64,000 bases of DNA, taken from the NCBI GenBank assembly GCA_028386065.3, contig JAKUCV010000854.1, positions 124,001 to 188,000 on the forward strand, given 5' to 3'. Positions within the stretch are counted from its first letter, which is position 1, and every line of letters begins with the position of its first letter. A model generated the notes under the pieces. The model searched no databases. It was not told where the DNA came from and was given only the letters and a program-made list of their open reading frames with translations. This DNA comes from Turnera subulata (Eukaryota > Streptophyta > Magnoliopsida > Malpighiales > Passifloraceae). Position numbers and translations under genes: made by a program. This document shows positions 1 to 11,142 of this stretch, piece after piece.

Positions 1-450
1 ATTGTTGGAATCATCTCATGGTTTGCGAGAAACGGGTTCTCGGCTTTGTGTTTGCGGGGACTGGGTTCTCGGCTTTGGTTTGTGCCTCAAGGTTTGCGGG
101 AACTGGGTTCTGGTTTCTGGAAATCTCAACTTTGGTTCTCCTCAAATCTAGATTCCCCCATGGTTTTCTCTCATCTGGGTTCCCTAATCTCACGGTTTGC
201 GGATACTAGGTCCCGGTTTTGGGTTTGCTTTCCTCCTTGGTTTCCCTCACATCTGGTGTTTCTTTTTCCTGGTTTCCCTCATGTCTGGATTTTCTCACAT
301 CTAGGCTTGCTTCTCTCCTGGTTCCCCTTATATCTGGGTTGTCTCACTTCCCTGTAGGTTTGCTCTCATCTAGTTCCCTCATGTCTGGTTTCCCTCAAGG
401 TTTTCTCTCACTGCTGGTTTCCCACATCGTCTAACTGGTTTTAAGAAATG
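1..450. repeat. Degenerate tandem repeat region
   Basis: Pyrimidine-rich sequence built from imperfect units containing tttgcgggaactgggttct in the first 120 bases, then tggtttccctcat / tctcacatctggg variants to about 430. Short ORFs here only follow the repeat. It may be part of the same 3' UTR-type repeat tract as 530-835, but no firm family link is visible. Confidence 0.55.
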
Positions 451-529
451 GTATCACTCCTGCGGTTTAGGTGTGTCTATGGCTCATTCCTCTCATGTTT
501 TCGGGTTCCCTAGTGGGTTTGAAAGAGAT

Positions 530-835
530 GTGGTATATCGCGCCCCTTGCCTAAATGTGGGCACATCATGCCCCTGGTTCAATTTTCTCGAGATGGGGCA
601 TGTTGCCCCCAACATCATCTAATCATGGTTTTGGAGAGGGGGACTTAGTGTGCCCCTGGCTCACAATTGTCCCGGGTGTCCCAGTCCACCAACAAACAAG
701 TTTTTCTCAATAAAATCAAGTAATTGGGCTCATCGTGCCCATGGAAGTTCACTAATCAAGATGGGATATCATGCCCCTGGAAATTAATCAAAGTGGGGTA
801 CGGTGCCCTTAATTCTGGGTTAGTAGAAAATTAAT
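530..835. repeat. Tandem hairpin repeats of the GGGCA...TGCCCC type
   Basis: About seven units spaced 30-60 bp, each with a small inverted repeat: gggcacatcatgcccc, ggggcatgttgcccc, gggctcatcgtgccc, gggatatcatgcccc, gggtacggtgccc. The design (a G-rich arm, 3-5 base loop, complementary C-rich arm, AT-rich spacer) matches the array in element D at 50950-52530, but the loops differ. Inference: 3' UTR repeats of an old Tat-type LTR retrotransposon in plus orientation. Confidence 0.55.
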
Positions 836-839
836 ATTC

Positions 840-1340
840 AGCAAATCCCATGAGCAGTCACCCAATTCAAGCAACATTTCTTATTATTTCTTTTCTTGGA
901 ACGAAATTCTTATTATTCGGGACTCAAAAATATGCATACATGGGGTATATTTCGGAGGAGAATTCGTTCCGAGGCGCGGGGCCCGCGAGAAATCAAGGCA
1001 GAGCTCAAAAGGGGGAGGTGGCGGCCATTTTGGGGAAGCCAAGGCCAGGCGGTCATGTGGGGATGACCGGCAAGGCTGGGCGGTCTTCCCGCCATGACCG
1101 CTGGCCTTGTGTCGGCTTTAAAGCCCCTCCTTTCCCTCTCTCTCTTCTCATTCCACCCAAAACACCCCAAAGCACCCAAGCCTCTCAATTCTCTCCTCCC
1201 TCATTATTCTCCAAATACTCCAAAATCCTTCCCAAGCTCTCCTACTTCTCATCCGTGGCATCATCAATATGTAATCTTCCGAAATCGCGGGACGAATCCT
1301 TGAAGAAATGCCGTCCAAAATCCAATCCGGAGAAAAATAT
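840..1340 (+). mobile_element. LTR-like remnant related to the Tat element D LTR
   Basis: Positions 1045-1108 carry the GCGGTCAT...ATGACCG inverted repeats interleaved with gggcggtcttcc. The same arrangement is found on the minus strand of the D LTR (about 50170-50320). In D the hairpin-repeat tract lies just upstream of the 3' LTR in element orientation, and here 530-835 precedes this block on the plus strand. This suggests an old, diverged Tat-type element in plus orientation. LTR ends and target duplication are not recognisable. The ORF crossing 850-1353 has no domain and follows LTR sequence. Confidence 0.45.
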
Positions 1341-1439
1341 GGGTAGTTTTTGAAATCACCTAGTAGGCACATTTCCACTCAACTCCCCAAGGTCCCAATA
1401 AGTAACTTTTACCATCTAAAACCCATGAAATCTTCATTT

Positions 1440-2285
1440 TGCCCAATCTGTTTGGAAGTTGCTTCTCCATCCTAATGCTTGGTCCTCTTTTTTTGAATGT
1501 GGGTCTACTGCAGAGTGGATCACCACAGCACTTAAGACGCCTATGGAGTGTGCCTCGCGGTTCCCTTCGAACCTCTTTTTGTGTGTTGGGGCATGGATCA
1601 ATGGAAGTCTCAGAATGAACAGTTGTTTCAGAATCCAGCTGGACAGGAAGACCCACAAAGCATAGTGGAGCGTATCCTGACATATACTTACCAGGTGCGG
1701 CGTGAACAGATTCTGTCATCGTCGGCTAATCTGGTCACTCCCACGCGAGAGATCTTTTTTTGGCTGGAAGCCCCCTGTTGTTGGATGGATGAAGATTAAT
1801 ACAAATAGAGTTGTTTGCTGCCGCTCGAGTCGTGCAGGTATAGGTGGTGTGTTTTGCTCTTCGAAAGGAAAATGGAGATTGGAGTTTACTCATCGACTCC
1901 AGCCCTATACTCCATTTGTAGTTGAGTTATGGGCTATCTATGATGGCCTCTGTCTTGCATGAAGTTCCCAATTTCCTAGGGTCGAATTGGTGGTTGATAG
2001 CCAAGAGGTCGTCCTCTCCTTACCCCAGTGCACCTTCTCACTTTGATAGAGTTCCTTTGATGGAATGTGTCCGTGAGATGCTCATCCGATCTTGGACCGT
2101 CATTATCCACCATTGATTTCGGGAGGCTAACTTAGTAGCGGACTTGCTAGCTAAAACCAGTCTCTCCCTTGACTTACTCCACAACACTGTATGAGCCAGC
2201 TTTTGCTGGATGCCTTTGGGCACAAGTTTTGAGCGATTTTTTGATGTAATCTTCTTTAATTTTCTTTCTATACCAAAAAAAATCA
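1440..2285 (+). pseudogene. 3' end of a LINE (non-LTR retrotransposon) with RNase H domain
   Basis: From about 1765 the conceptual protein carries landmarks of the plant LINE C-terminal RNase H (RVT_3 type): WMKINTN, then AGIGGVFCSSKGKW, then ELWAIYDGLCLA, a VELVVDSQEVV-like stretch in a shifted frame, and FREANLVADLLAK near 2115-2150. The usual first Asp (KINTDG) is replaced here (KINTNR). The frame is broken by a TGA at about 1960 and by frameshifts. The region 1440-1700 may derive from the preceding zf-RVT part but is too decayed to be sure. The piece ends in a short A-rich tract at 2274-2283, as expected for a LINE 3' terminus. It is 5'-truncated, with no reverse transcriptase seen. In plants this domain class occurs almost only in LINEs. 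Confidence 0.72.
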
Positions 2286-2814
2286 TAATTCAATTTAATG
2301 TGAAAATCCCTTTTTATATGAGGAAACAATGAGCAAAGGTCTTTCTTAGCTTCACAACCAGATAGTTTTCCGTACCTACCCTAGAATAATAATTTTGTAA
2401 CTATTGTTATTTATGATTGGCATTGTTTTCTTCTGTATTTTCAGTTTTTTCATTTATCAGTAGATTGACATCATGATAAATTTTAAAGGAGATCTTTTCT
2501 TTTCTTATTCTATTCGAGATTGAAGGTGAGCCTCAAATCTCACCCCCTTAAATTAATTCTTTCAACTTCCATCCGTTGTAAAAAATTCCAAATTGAAAAC
2601 ACATCAATATATTTTTTTATTGCAAAAATTGCTTTATTTTGGCAGAGAACTAAGTGACAAGTTTACAACTAACTTCTACCACAGATTTTCAATTGAAACA
2701 TGGGAAATTATTAAGACAAATTGTTGAAAAAAATAAACTAAGAAATGACATCAAATTTTTGTCATTCACCAAAGAGGGAAGATCTGTCTATTCTTTCTTC
2801 ATTTACAGTTCTTT
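2286..2814. other. AT-rich interval, nothing recognised
   Basis: No repeat structure, recognisable protein or terminal motif was found. A 60-codon ORF (2654-2836) has no family signature. Confidence 0.5.
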
Positions 2815-3126
2815 TCCTTTTGAGCTTTCCTTGTAGATCTTTTCCTTCTCATCCTCAAGACTTCCAACCAACTCAATATATTGTCAGGAGCCATTGGTCT
2901 TTACTTTATGATGGGCCATGACAATAGAGTGAACTCGCTTGATGCTTGCCCATGGTTGACAACCTAGAAAGCCGTTAGCCATACATTCAATGGAGGAAAT
3001 GGCAAATAAACCAACCCACATTGAACAGGCCAGACCTTCGCTTTGAGAGAGTAATCAACTTATTATCTTCTTTATCAATCTTCTCCAGATCTATCATTTG
3101 CTTCTCCTTGATTGTTTCGAAACCAT
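2815..3126 (-). pseudogene. Type I MADS-box (AGL62-like) pseudogene fragment
   Basis: Read on the minus strand from an ATG at 3124-3126: MVSKQSRRSK, then (after a one-base shift) KIDKEDNKLITLSKRRSGLF. This matches the start of the MADS DNA-binding domain of plant type I (M-alpha, AGL62-like) factors, where KIxxKxxRxVTFSKRRxGLFKKA is the hallmark. The expected KKASELCTLCG helix is missing. Sequence resumes with an FxGxxPxxSIxRV segment and, past an in-frame stop, QYIELVGSLEDEKEK, which resembles the ELNxQYTELxNQLExEK region after the MADS domain. Frameshift, stop and internal deletion make it non-functional. This is the only host-gene-like sequence I recognise. The N-terminal match is good; the C-terminal match is weaker. 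Confidence 0.6.
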
Positions 3127-3847
3127 TTCGAAGAGATGTGACGGTGAAAAGACTTTCACCTAAAAGAGAAGAGTCGTATAGAAAAAAAAAGAAAGGGATA
3201 GGTACATAAGATAAGATGCATCTTTGAGTATAAATAGTTGAATAACTCTGCTAAATAAATACTCTAAAACAATTTATGTATTATATCAAGTTGATTTTCT
3301 TTCCATATAATGCACCATTACTTTATAATGACCCAATTTCTATTTTGTAATTAAATCTCCTTATTCACCCACTGAAGATAGAGAGAGATTTGTTTTGATC
3401 TTGATTTACTTTATAAAGTGCTTTTTGTTTGGCAAGTTAAATCTTTTAAATCACTAATTGAGAAAAATTAGTCGTGTTATTTAGGAATTATTGAACTACG
3501 TCATTGCTTATCTATTCTACTAGTCGTACGTGCATTATTCACGCGTTGTTTGGTTACGTCATTGTTTATCTAATGATACCCTTATAATAATACTATCACT
3601 AAATATTTAACAGTTTAAACATGAGAAGTAATAGTGTCTTGCCTAAGTAATACACTCTCTTGTAGAATAACACCTATTTGAATTGTGTAAACATCCAATT
3701 TTTGACCGTTAAATTAATTAAATTAAGTGTATTAAGTTTTTGTGCTGTCGAAAGTAATTTTAAATGGACTTTTATGCCTTTAATTAATTTAATGTTGATT
3801 TACAAGTGAGAACCAAGCAATATGATGATTCAAGATATTTTTTTTAA
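3127..3847. other. AT-rich flank left of the Helitron cluster
   Basis: No coding or repeat signal recognised. The host base before the first Helitron end is A (3847), as expected for Helitron insertion between A and T. Confidence 0.45.
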
Positions 3848-3882
3848 CTAGTTTTGGTGCAAGTGTGATGTATGTGATACAA
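3848..3882 (-). other. Helitron H1 3' terminus (CTAG plus hairpin)
   Basis: Plus-strand ctagttttggtgcaagtgtg is the reverse complement of a Helitron 3' end; the minus strand ends in CTAG. It is collinear with ctagtttttgtgtaagtacg at 15421 and ctagtttttctgcacgtgcg at 35321. The hairpin is best preserved in the 35321 copy (gcacgtgcgatgcacgt). Confidence 0.75.
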
Positions 3883-4019
3883 TTTTATTTTCTTAAAATA
3901 ATTAGTAAAAGTTACAATTTTGTTTTCTTAAAGTAATTAGTAAAAATTGATTGAATTTCTCATCTTTTGCGTTCATGTTGATTGTTAATCTTAATTTTTT
4001 CATTTTATCTCACAAGTAA

Positions 4020-5988
4020 GATCTGACCAAACTTGCTTTTGTTTCTTGTCTTGTACCTCTTGGAACTACTGGCAATACTTGTCTAAAATTACCACCAAAT
4101 ACGATAATCTTTCCTCCTAAAGTTTCTTCACTATTCATTATGTCACGAAGTGTATGATCTACTATCTCTATAACAAACCGTTGTGCCATTGGTGCTTCAT
4201 CCTACACAATAAGTCTTGCCTTTCTCATCAATTGTGCAGTTAAATCTTGCTTTGGCATCTTACACGAAGTTGTTTCATCGGTGATGATTGGTATATCAAT
4301 ACGTGAGTAAGCAGTTCTTCCAACAGGCATAATTGTTGCTGCGATACCACATGTTGCAGTTGCAAGTGCTATCATCCCTCTAAATTTGACATGTGCAAGT
4401 AATGCACCTTGTAAAAATATTTTTCTCTATCCCTCCCGGGCCGTCAACAAAAAATATCCCACTGTTTCCAGAGTGTATTCTTTCTATAATCGTCTTAAAA
4501 ACAATCTCTTGTTCAGGCTTTAACTTGGTTTGTGCTTCCAATTCTTCCAACGGGATCTCAATTGACATTTTTCTCAGTCATTTTTCTTGGGAGAGTTGTT
4601 TGTTCTTCAAGAGAATAACCTTCTGATTCGAATAACTTATATTCATAGATGCTTTTTTTCCATACTTTCAAAAATATAATTGAGACTTTTGAGCGTCAAT
4701 GAAACTTGACCCTCAGCCGAGTGTTCTTGGTTTCATCTGAAATCTTTAGACACTGGTTTAAAATAAATTTCCACAGTACCTTTGCATTTTTTGGCTGACA
4801 GTGCACTAAAATGATCATAAAAAACCTGCGTAACTCTTGTGGCATATGAAACTTGACAACTTCCTTTATACAGCCTGATATGCTTTCATTAGATTCCAAA
4901 AGGCCCCATTTTTATACTGCTTCTTTCAATGTTGAGTACCATATTCCATTGACACACAAAAGATCTTGAAATGATTTTGGTCCTATTTCATCATTCAGAA
5001 GTGGTCTAAGGTAGTACCTTTCACCTTCTTTTGTGTTTGCCAAATTTACATGGCCAATAACGAATTTACTCTATCTCGGAGTCCACATTTTCTTTTTTGC
5101 TTTCCACACGTAAAAATTCCCTGTAAATTTTTCAATTTTTAGTAATAGTATTTTAAACTTAATACTTTTTGTTACTACATATTATATTTTATTTAATGAT
5201 ACTATGTCAATTTTCTTGAATTAAGATAAATATTGTTTCTTTCTTAATATAAGAAAATTGCCCAAAAAATTTTAAAAGCGTATGATGGAAATTAATTTAA
5301 TACATGCAGGGCAAGTTAAAAATTTTTTCTTCTAAATTATAGGAAAAAAATTTAAAATAGTTCAATAAACTTATGGTAAGAAATAATTTTATACCTATAG
5401 AGAAATTTACGGGTATTTTCTTCTTTGGAGCACATCACCATAAATTCTATATGTATAGTTCTTGTTATATGATCCTAACTAATAACATTTGATACAAATC
5501 CTGCATTTTGGAATTTTCGAATCTCATCTATCATTGTACTGCCATTATTTTCTGCAATATGCACTGTCATTTTATCGTGTCATTTGTATATGCATTTATA
5601 AAGATACTTTACAGAACATACACTTGAGCATATCTCGATAATTATATCGTGTGAAGAGGTACAACCCATCCGTTATCTCGCAATTTCCCTTTCTTTCTCA
5701 TGATGCAATTATTATTCCTTCATCTATATATTAGATAACTATCTTTTCCGTTAGTTGTTGATGAAGTAAATGTTCTAAGATAATAAAATCGACATTGCAG
5801 AGTTTTTTTTATCAATATTGTCTTGCACCATGCAACCACAATTTTTGTTCAGCTCACCACACGACCCATACATCATGTGCTTTGATACTAATGGATAGAG
5901 CTAAGGATTTTCTTTCTCGTCTGGAATCTCTACACAAATGAATTGGTCAGACTATTCTGGAGATATAATTTTATAGCTTTCCTTCAGT
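4020..5988 (-). pseudogene. H1 RepHel, C-terminal part: Rep end and PIF1-type helicase
   Basis: Minus-strand fragments match plant Helitron helicases. 4380-4568 gives GIFFVDGPGG, the PIF1 Walker A with its GKT corrupted to EKN. 4020-4380 gives ALATATCGIAATIMPVGRTA, the motif II DEAPM, and VFGGNFRQVLPVV (normally GGDFRQ). The Trp codon before DEAPM is a TAG stop (4202-4204). 4600-5120 aligns with the clearer H2 copy at 16166-16684, and 5690-5770 carries a degraded IYRRR-type Rep block. The helicase stops near 4020, so its C-terminal motifs are deleted. Helitron RepHel normally nicks, unwinds and strand-transfers during rolling-circle transposition; this copy cannot, having many stops and frameshifts. 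Confidence 0.82.
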
Positions 5989-5993
5989 ATAAG
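5989..5993. repeat. Target-site duplication ATAAG (left) of element E
   Basis: ATAAG precedes the LTR start TGATAC at 5994 and recurs at 13334-13338 after the right LTR. The related, uninterrupted H2 sequence (cttcagtataagcaataaatg, about 17739-17759) has ATAAG once at this place, confirming the empty site. Confidence 0.92.
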
Positions 5994-6826
5994 TGATACG
6001 GCAACAGCCCTAGAATCCACTAGTTCCACCTCCGTAACTATCTGATTGTCCCGACCGTCAATCTCAAAGGCTTTTGCAATTCTATTCTTCACCTCCTGGA
6101 CTCAATTAAGGAATAGACAACAAAGGGATTAGAATCACATGGAATTGAATAAACGCCACAAGCAAAGAAACTTGATAAGTAAATTCAAACCCTAATATAA
6201 AACCAAGAGAATCCACTCTCAATTACGATTGAATCCACAATCAAAGAAAACCTCGAAGGCAATTTTTATTCCCAAAATAGTCTCTGTCAAATAACAAAAG
6301 AAAAGGTCCTATTCATACTAATCCCTAACCCTAATTTCATCTACACTAATCCAAAACCAAGTCAAAATAGATTTTTGACTTTTCCAGTTTTTTTTGGTGC
6401 CGACCTAAAAATAGACAGTATTTTTAGGTGTCGGCTGACAACCCAAATACTGAGTATTTTTAGGTGTCGACTGACAACCCAAAGAGACTAGGATTTAATC
6501 GACCCCACATGTGTTGGACACTAATTAAAACCCATACAATAAAAACCCAACTAATAAAAATTAAAAAGATAAGTTGACATGGGCCCACATGGGCTGCGGT
6601 GTTGTCGACTAGGCCCCACACGCATCCTTGAGTCAATCACTCCTTAATTGACAGCAAGGTTATAGGTTTCTGTTTCAGCACCTTCTCAAGTTTGATCATC
6701 GCGTGTTCTTGAAGTTCCGTGTTAATCAAAGCTTGAATGTGATATAGAAGTTGATTCCTAAGCATTCTTGCTGTGCTCCTTGTAATTGGACCTTGAGGCA
6801 AGGCTATGGCTCCATCACTTGCATCA
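5994..6826 (-). repeat. 3' LTR of element E
   Basis: 833 bp, TGATAC...GCATCA. In element orientation the LTR begins TGATGCAAGTGATGGAGCC, and the pol reading frame continues into it, ending at 6637. The segment corresponding to about 12486-12562 of the other LTR is missing here, with CAA at both edges of the deletion, consistent with slippage or microhomology. Confidence 0.9.
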
Positions 6827-7790
6827 TTCCCAACCACCTCAGAATGATTCGTCCTCGAATCTGAACCGACATTGTCAAAGGGAGAAAGATCGGTGACATG
6901 GAACGAAGCACTAACTTCATACTCACCAGGCAATTCAATCTTGTAGGCATTATCACTAATGCTTTCCAAGACTTGAAACGGTCCATCACCTCTAGGGTCC
7001 AACTTCGATGTCCTTTGCATAGGAAACCCTCCTTCCTAAAGTGCACCCAGACCCAATCACCAGGCTCAAACCGCACCAGTTGTCGCCCCCTATTTGCTCT
7101 TTGCGCCACCTTTAGGTTCTTGTTCTCAATGTGCTGCCTTGCCTTCTCATGTATGGACTTGACTTTCTCAGCCCTTTGCTGCCCATCTAAATTAACAACA
7201 TCTTTCAAAGTAATAGGCAGTAAATCCAAAGGTGTTAGAGGGTTAAACCCATAAACAATCTCAAAAGGCGAATAACCAGTAGAAGAATGAATGCTCCTAT
7301 TATATGCAAACTCGACCATAGGCAACCATTCTTCCCACGATTTCAAATTCTTATCCATAACAGCATAAAATAGAGCACCTAAAGTCCTATTCACAACTTT
7401 AGTTTGGTCATCAGTTTGAGGGTGACAAGTAGTAGAAAACAACAACTTGGTCCCCAATTTACTCCACAAAACACGCCAAAAGTGAGAGAGAAATTTAGTG
7501 TCCCTATCAGAAACAATTGTCTTAGGAATGCCATGCAAACGAACTACATTCCAAAGGAACAAATAGGCAACATGCACAGCATCATCAGTTTTATGACAAG
7601 CAATAAAATGCGACATCATACTAAACCTGTCAACAACCACAAAGATGCTATCTCTTCCTTTCTTTGTCCTAGGCAATCTAATAACAAAATCCATAGAAAT
7701 ATCCGTCCAAGGACAATCAGGAACAGTGAGAGGAGTGTACAAACCATGAGGTTGTACCTTACTCTTGGCTTGATGACATGGAAGACAACC
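6637..7790 (-). pseudogene. Element E integrase (core and C-terminal part)
   Basis: The frame from 7742 gives the Ty3/Gypsy integrase core: [13 protein letters not shown] (first Asp of the DDE triad), [14 protein letters not shown] (second Asp), then the [14 protein letters not shown] block, and [12 protein letters not shown]. The third catalytic residue, normally Glu in this block, is Lys (codon 7398-7400), so the enzyme would be inactive. The frame shifts near 7010. The remaining C-terminus (6637-7020) has [20 protein letters not shown] and GPITRSTARML, then runs into the 3' LTR and stops at 6637. No chromodomain. Integrase would insert element cDNA into chromosomal DNA. Confidence 0.88.
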
Positions 7791-8572
7791 TGCACAAATT
7801 TTTCTACATCTTTCTTCATGTTAGGCCAATAAAAATGCTCTTGAAAGATGTATAAAGTTTTACCAATGCCAAAATGTCCCATTAAACGACCATCATGACA
7901 TTCCCTAACAAGCAATTCACGCATAGAACAAACAGGTATACAAAGCTTATTTTCACGAAATAGCCAACCCTCATGGCGATAAAACTTTTGAAACGCAGCA
8001 TGTTCACAAGCATCAAACACCATTGCAAAGTCAGAATCAGATTTATATAAATCTTTTATATGCTCAATTCCAATCAACTTAGAACTAAGTGAAGTAACTA
8101 AAGCATATCTCTTAGACAAAGCATCAGCAACAATGTTATCTTTTTTTTGCTTGTACTTAACAACATAAGGGAAAGTCTCAATGAATTCAAGCCATTTAGC
8201 ATGTCTCTTACCTAGCTTTTCATGGCCCTTTAGATGCTTTAGGCTCTCATGATCCGTGTGGATCACAAACTCCTTTGGCCACAGATAATGTTGCCAAGTT
8301 TGCAATGCCCTCTCCAAGGCATACAACTCTTTGTCATAGGTGGAGTAATTGAGTTGTGCCCCCTTCAATTTCTCGCTAAAATAAGCAATGGGGCGCTTTT
8401 CCTGCAACAAAACAGCACTGATTCCTATGCCAGAGGCATCACATTCATTCTCAAAAGTACTGTTAAAGTCAGGTAACCTCAATATAGGAGCAAAACAAAG
8501 TTTTTCCATTAATTCCTCAAATTGCGATTTCTCTTTGTCCCCCCCACCTAAAACCAACCTCCTTTCTAACAA
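7780..8572 (-). pseudogene. Element E RNase H and integrase zinc-binding region
   Basis: The frame starting near 8572 shows [19 protein letters not shown] (RNase H first Asp), [19 protein letters not shown] (Glu), [12 protein letters not shown] (Asp) and VADALSKRY, the Ty3/Gypsy RNase H pattern. It is followed by the H2C2 integrase N-terminal region ([29 protein letters not shown]). The frame breaks near 7785 just before the paired cysteines, which lie in another frame. RNase H removes RNA from the RNA-DNA hybrid during reverse transcription. It overlaps the end of the RT frame because of a frameshift near 8520-8560. Confidence 0.87.
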
Positions 8573-9626
8573 TCACATTTAAAGGAGCAGCAATGGAGCT
8601 GAATTTTTTCACAAACCTCCTATAAAAACTAACAAGTCCATGAAAAGATCTCACCTCACTTACCGTTGTAGGGGTTGGCCACTCCTTGATTGCCTTCACT
8701 TTGTCTTGGTCAACTTCTATGCCTTTAGCACTCACAACATAACCAAAAAAGATAACATGATCCATACAAAAAGTACACTTAGAAACCTTAGCATATAATT
8801 GCGCCTCACGCAATACTTGCAATACCTGGCTAAGATGTCCAACATGCTCCTCAATACTCTTACTATAGATCAATATATCATCAAAGTAAACAACCACAAA
8901 CTTTCCAATGAATGATCTCAAAACACGGTTTATTAATCGCATCAAAGTACAAGGTGCATTAGTCAATCCAAAAGGCATAACCAACCACTCATATAAACCA
9001 TATTTTGTTTTAAATGCGGTTTTCCATTCATCTCCAATTTTCATCCTAATTTGATCGTAACCACTCATAATATCAATCTTTAAAAACACACAAGCACCAT
9101 GCAATTCATCTAGTATATCATCCAATCTAGGAATAGGATGGCGATACTTTACAGTGATTTTGTTGACTGCGCTGCAATCAACACACATGTGCCATGATCC
9201 ATCCTTCTTTGGCACTAGAATAACCGGCACGGCACAAGGACTTAGACTCTCTCGGATGTGTCCCTTTTTCAGCAACTCATCAACTTGTCTTTGCAACTCT
9301 TTAGTCTCCTCCGGATTAGCCCTATAGGCTGGCCGATTTGGAATTTGGACACCAGGGATGAAATCGATTTGATGCTCAATCCCTCTAATTGGAGGTAACT
9401 CTTTCGGCAACTCTTCAGGGAACACATCTCCAAAATCCTGCAAGGCAGAAACAATAGAACTAGGCAAATCGGGATTAAGGTCAATGTCAGATAAATAAGC
9501 ACCCTTGTAAACAAGTACCAACATCTCTCGTTTGTTCACACAAGCTTCCCTCAAATCTCTCACATTTGCATAGAAATTCTGTCTCTTTTTCCCCTCTTTT
9601 TTTTCTCTCCTTGGTGTCGACTTCAC
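8517..9626 (-). pseudogene. Element E reverse transcriptase
   Basis: A 369-codon open stretch with the full Ty3/Gypsy RT order: [20 protein letters not shown], then [34 protein letters not shown], the [14 protein letters not shown] block (catalytic Asp in motif A), MPFGLTNAP, and [11 protein letters not shown] (YxDD box with Phe). The catalytic residues look intact. It is separated from gag-PR by a stop at about 9640 and a change of frame, and leaves frame near 8520. It copies element RNA into cDNA in virus-like particles. The first Met (9626) is probably not a true start; pol would normally be made as a fusion. Confidence 0.9.
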
Positions 9627-9642
9627 TCATCTTTTTTTCCTC

Positions 9643-11133
9643 TCATTTTGTTGTCGGCAGCAGTGCCACATTTTCCTTCAATTTCGGCTCTCCTTTTGCA
9701 TGACTCTCAGTCATCCTCTCTCTCTCTCTCTCAGAAACTTTAGCCAATTCGGCCGCCTTTTCCTTCTTCCAAGCATCCATACTCCTTTGCATAAACATTT
9801 GATCTTCGTAGAGATCCTTAGGTGGTAATGGCGTCAGTGCTACCTTCCCCTCGCCCATAGTGAATGTATACCTATTTCTTCGTCCATCATGAACCACATT
9901 CCTATCATATTGCCAAGGTCTTCCCAACAAAATATGACATGCTAGCATAGGTACAATATCACAGAATACTTGATCAGAATATTTTCCAATGGTGAATGAA
10001 ACAAGTACTTGCTCGGTTACCTTAACCTCACCACTATCGTTCAACCATTGAAGCTTGTATGGTCTTGGATGCTTTTGCGTCTTCAGCCCCAACTTCTCCA
10101 CTAGCATGGTACTAACGACATTGGTGCAGCTCCCTCCATCGATGATCATGCTACAAGGCTTGTCTTGCACCAAACATCTAGTGTGAAAGATGTTCTCCCA
10201 TTGCTCAATGCCATCTTCTTTTGGTTGAATATTGAGCAACCTCTTTGTCAAAATCAAACATTGAAGAACTTCTTCTTCTGGTACGTCTTCATTAACATCC
10301 TCCAATTCGGGCATCCCAGCTAATGCAGGGTCGAAATCGGGCACCTCCCTCTCATCATCAGAGTAGATTTCTCCATGCTCCGTAGTAAGCGTCACCCTCT
10401 TGTTAGGACATTGTGACGCAATATGCCCCAACCCCTGGCACTTGAAGCATTTGATGGATCTCGACCTCTCCACAACCTTTTGCAGCGCATTAGGTGTCTT
10501 TGGCTCCTCCTTTGTCTTCCATGGAAGCATCATGGGGGTGTCTAAAGGAACCTTACTAGAACTCTTCACATCCTTGGAATATTTGGAACTCGCATTCCTG
10601 TAGCTATAGCTTGATGGCTTCACATTGGTCTTCTTCTTTGGTTGCTTTTCGATCTTTGAAGCCAATGCCACCATCTCTTCAATTTCCACATAATGTTGCA
10701 AATCAAGAACCTGAGCAATGTCAGCATTGAAACCATAATAAAATCTCCACATAAGAGACTCCTCATCCTCTTCACGACCAGCTTGATTCATCGCCATCTC
10801 AAGTGCCTTCCAATACTCATCAACACTCTTGGTGCCTTGTTTGAGTGAGTAAAATCGATTCATTAGCTCTCTTTGATGTGAAGCAGGCACAAACCTCTTC
10901 TTCATGATTCTCTTCATCTCAGCCCACGTCTCTATCTCATCTTCTCCATATCTCCTTTGATTGGAAACAAGTTTATGCCACCAGGATTTGGCATAATCCT
11001 TGAATACCACAACAGCAAGCTTGACCTTCTTCTCGTCGTTATATTGATGGCAATCAAAGATAGCTTCCATGTCTTGTACCCAATCTAGATACGTTTCAGG
11101 ATCATTGGTACCATGAAAGGTGGGAACATTCAT
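9643..11133 (-). pseudogene. Element E gag core, zinc knuckle and protease
   Basis: 496 codons open. It starts MNVPTFHGTNDPETYLDW, the retrotransposon gag domain (PF03732 type), with YAKSWWHKL and VDEYWKALEMAM following. One CCHC knuckle, CFKCQGLGHIASQC, lies near residue 230, and the protease motif MIIDGGSCTNVV near residue 335 is the DGGSCTN form usual in this group. Gag packages the RNA and protease cleaves the polyprotein. A TGA near 11140 separates it from the N-terminal gag piece in the same region, and another stop ends it at 9643. Confidence 0.9.
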
Positions 11134-11142
11134 CTTGATGTT

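Noticed and set aside
850..1353. 167-codon plus-strand ORF as a host gene
   Set aside because: Overlaps LTR-like sequence shared with element D and has no domain.
3520..3560. ctagtcgtacgtgcattattcacgcg as another Helitron 3' end
   Set aside because: Has CTAG and some GC-rich bases but does not align with the three well-matched ends and has no matching 5' end.
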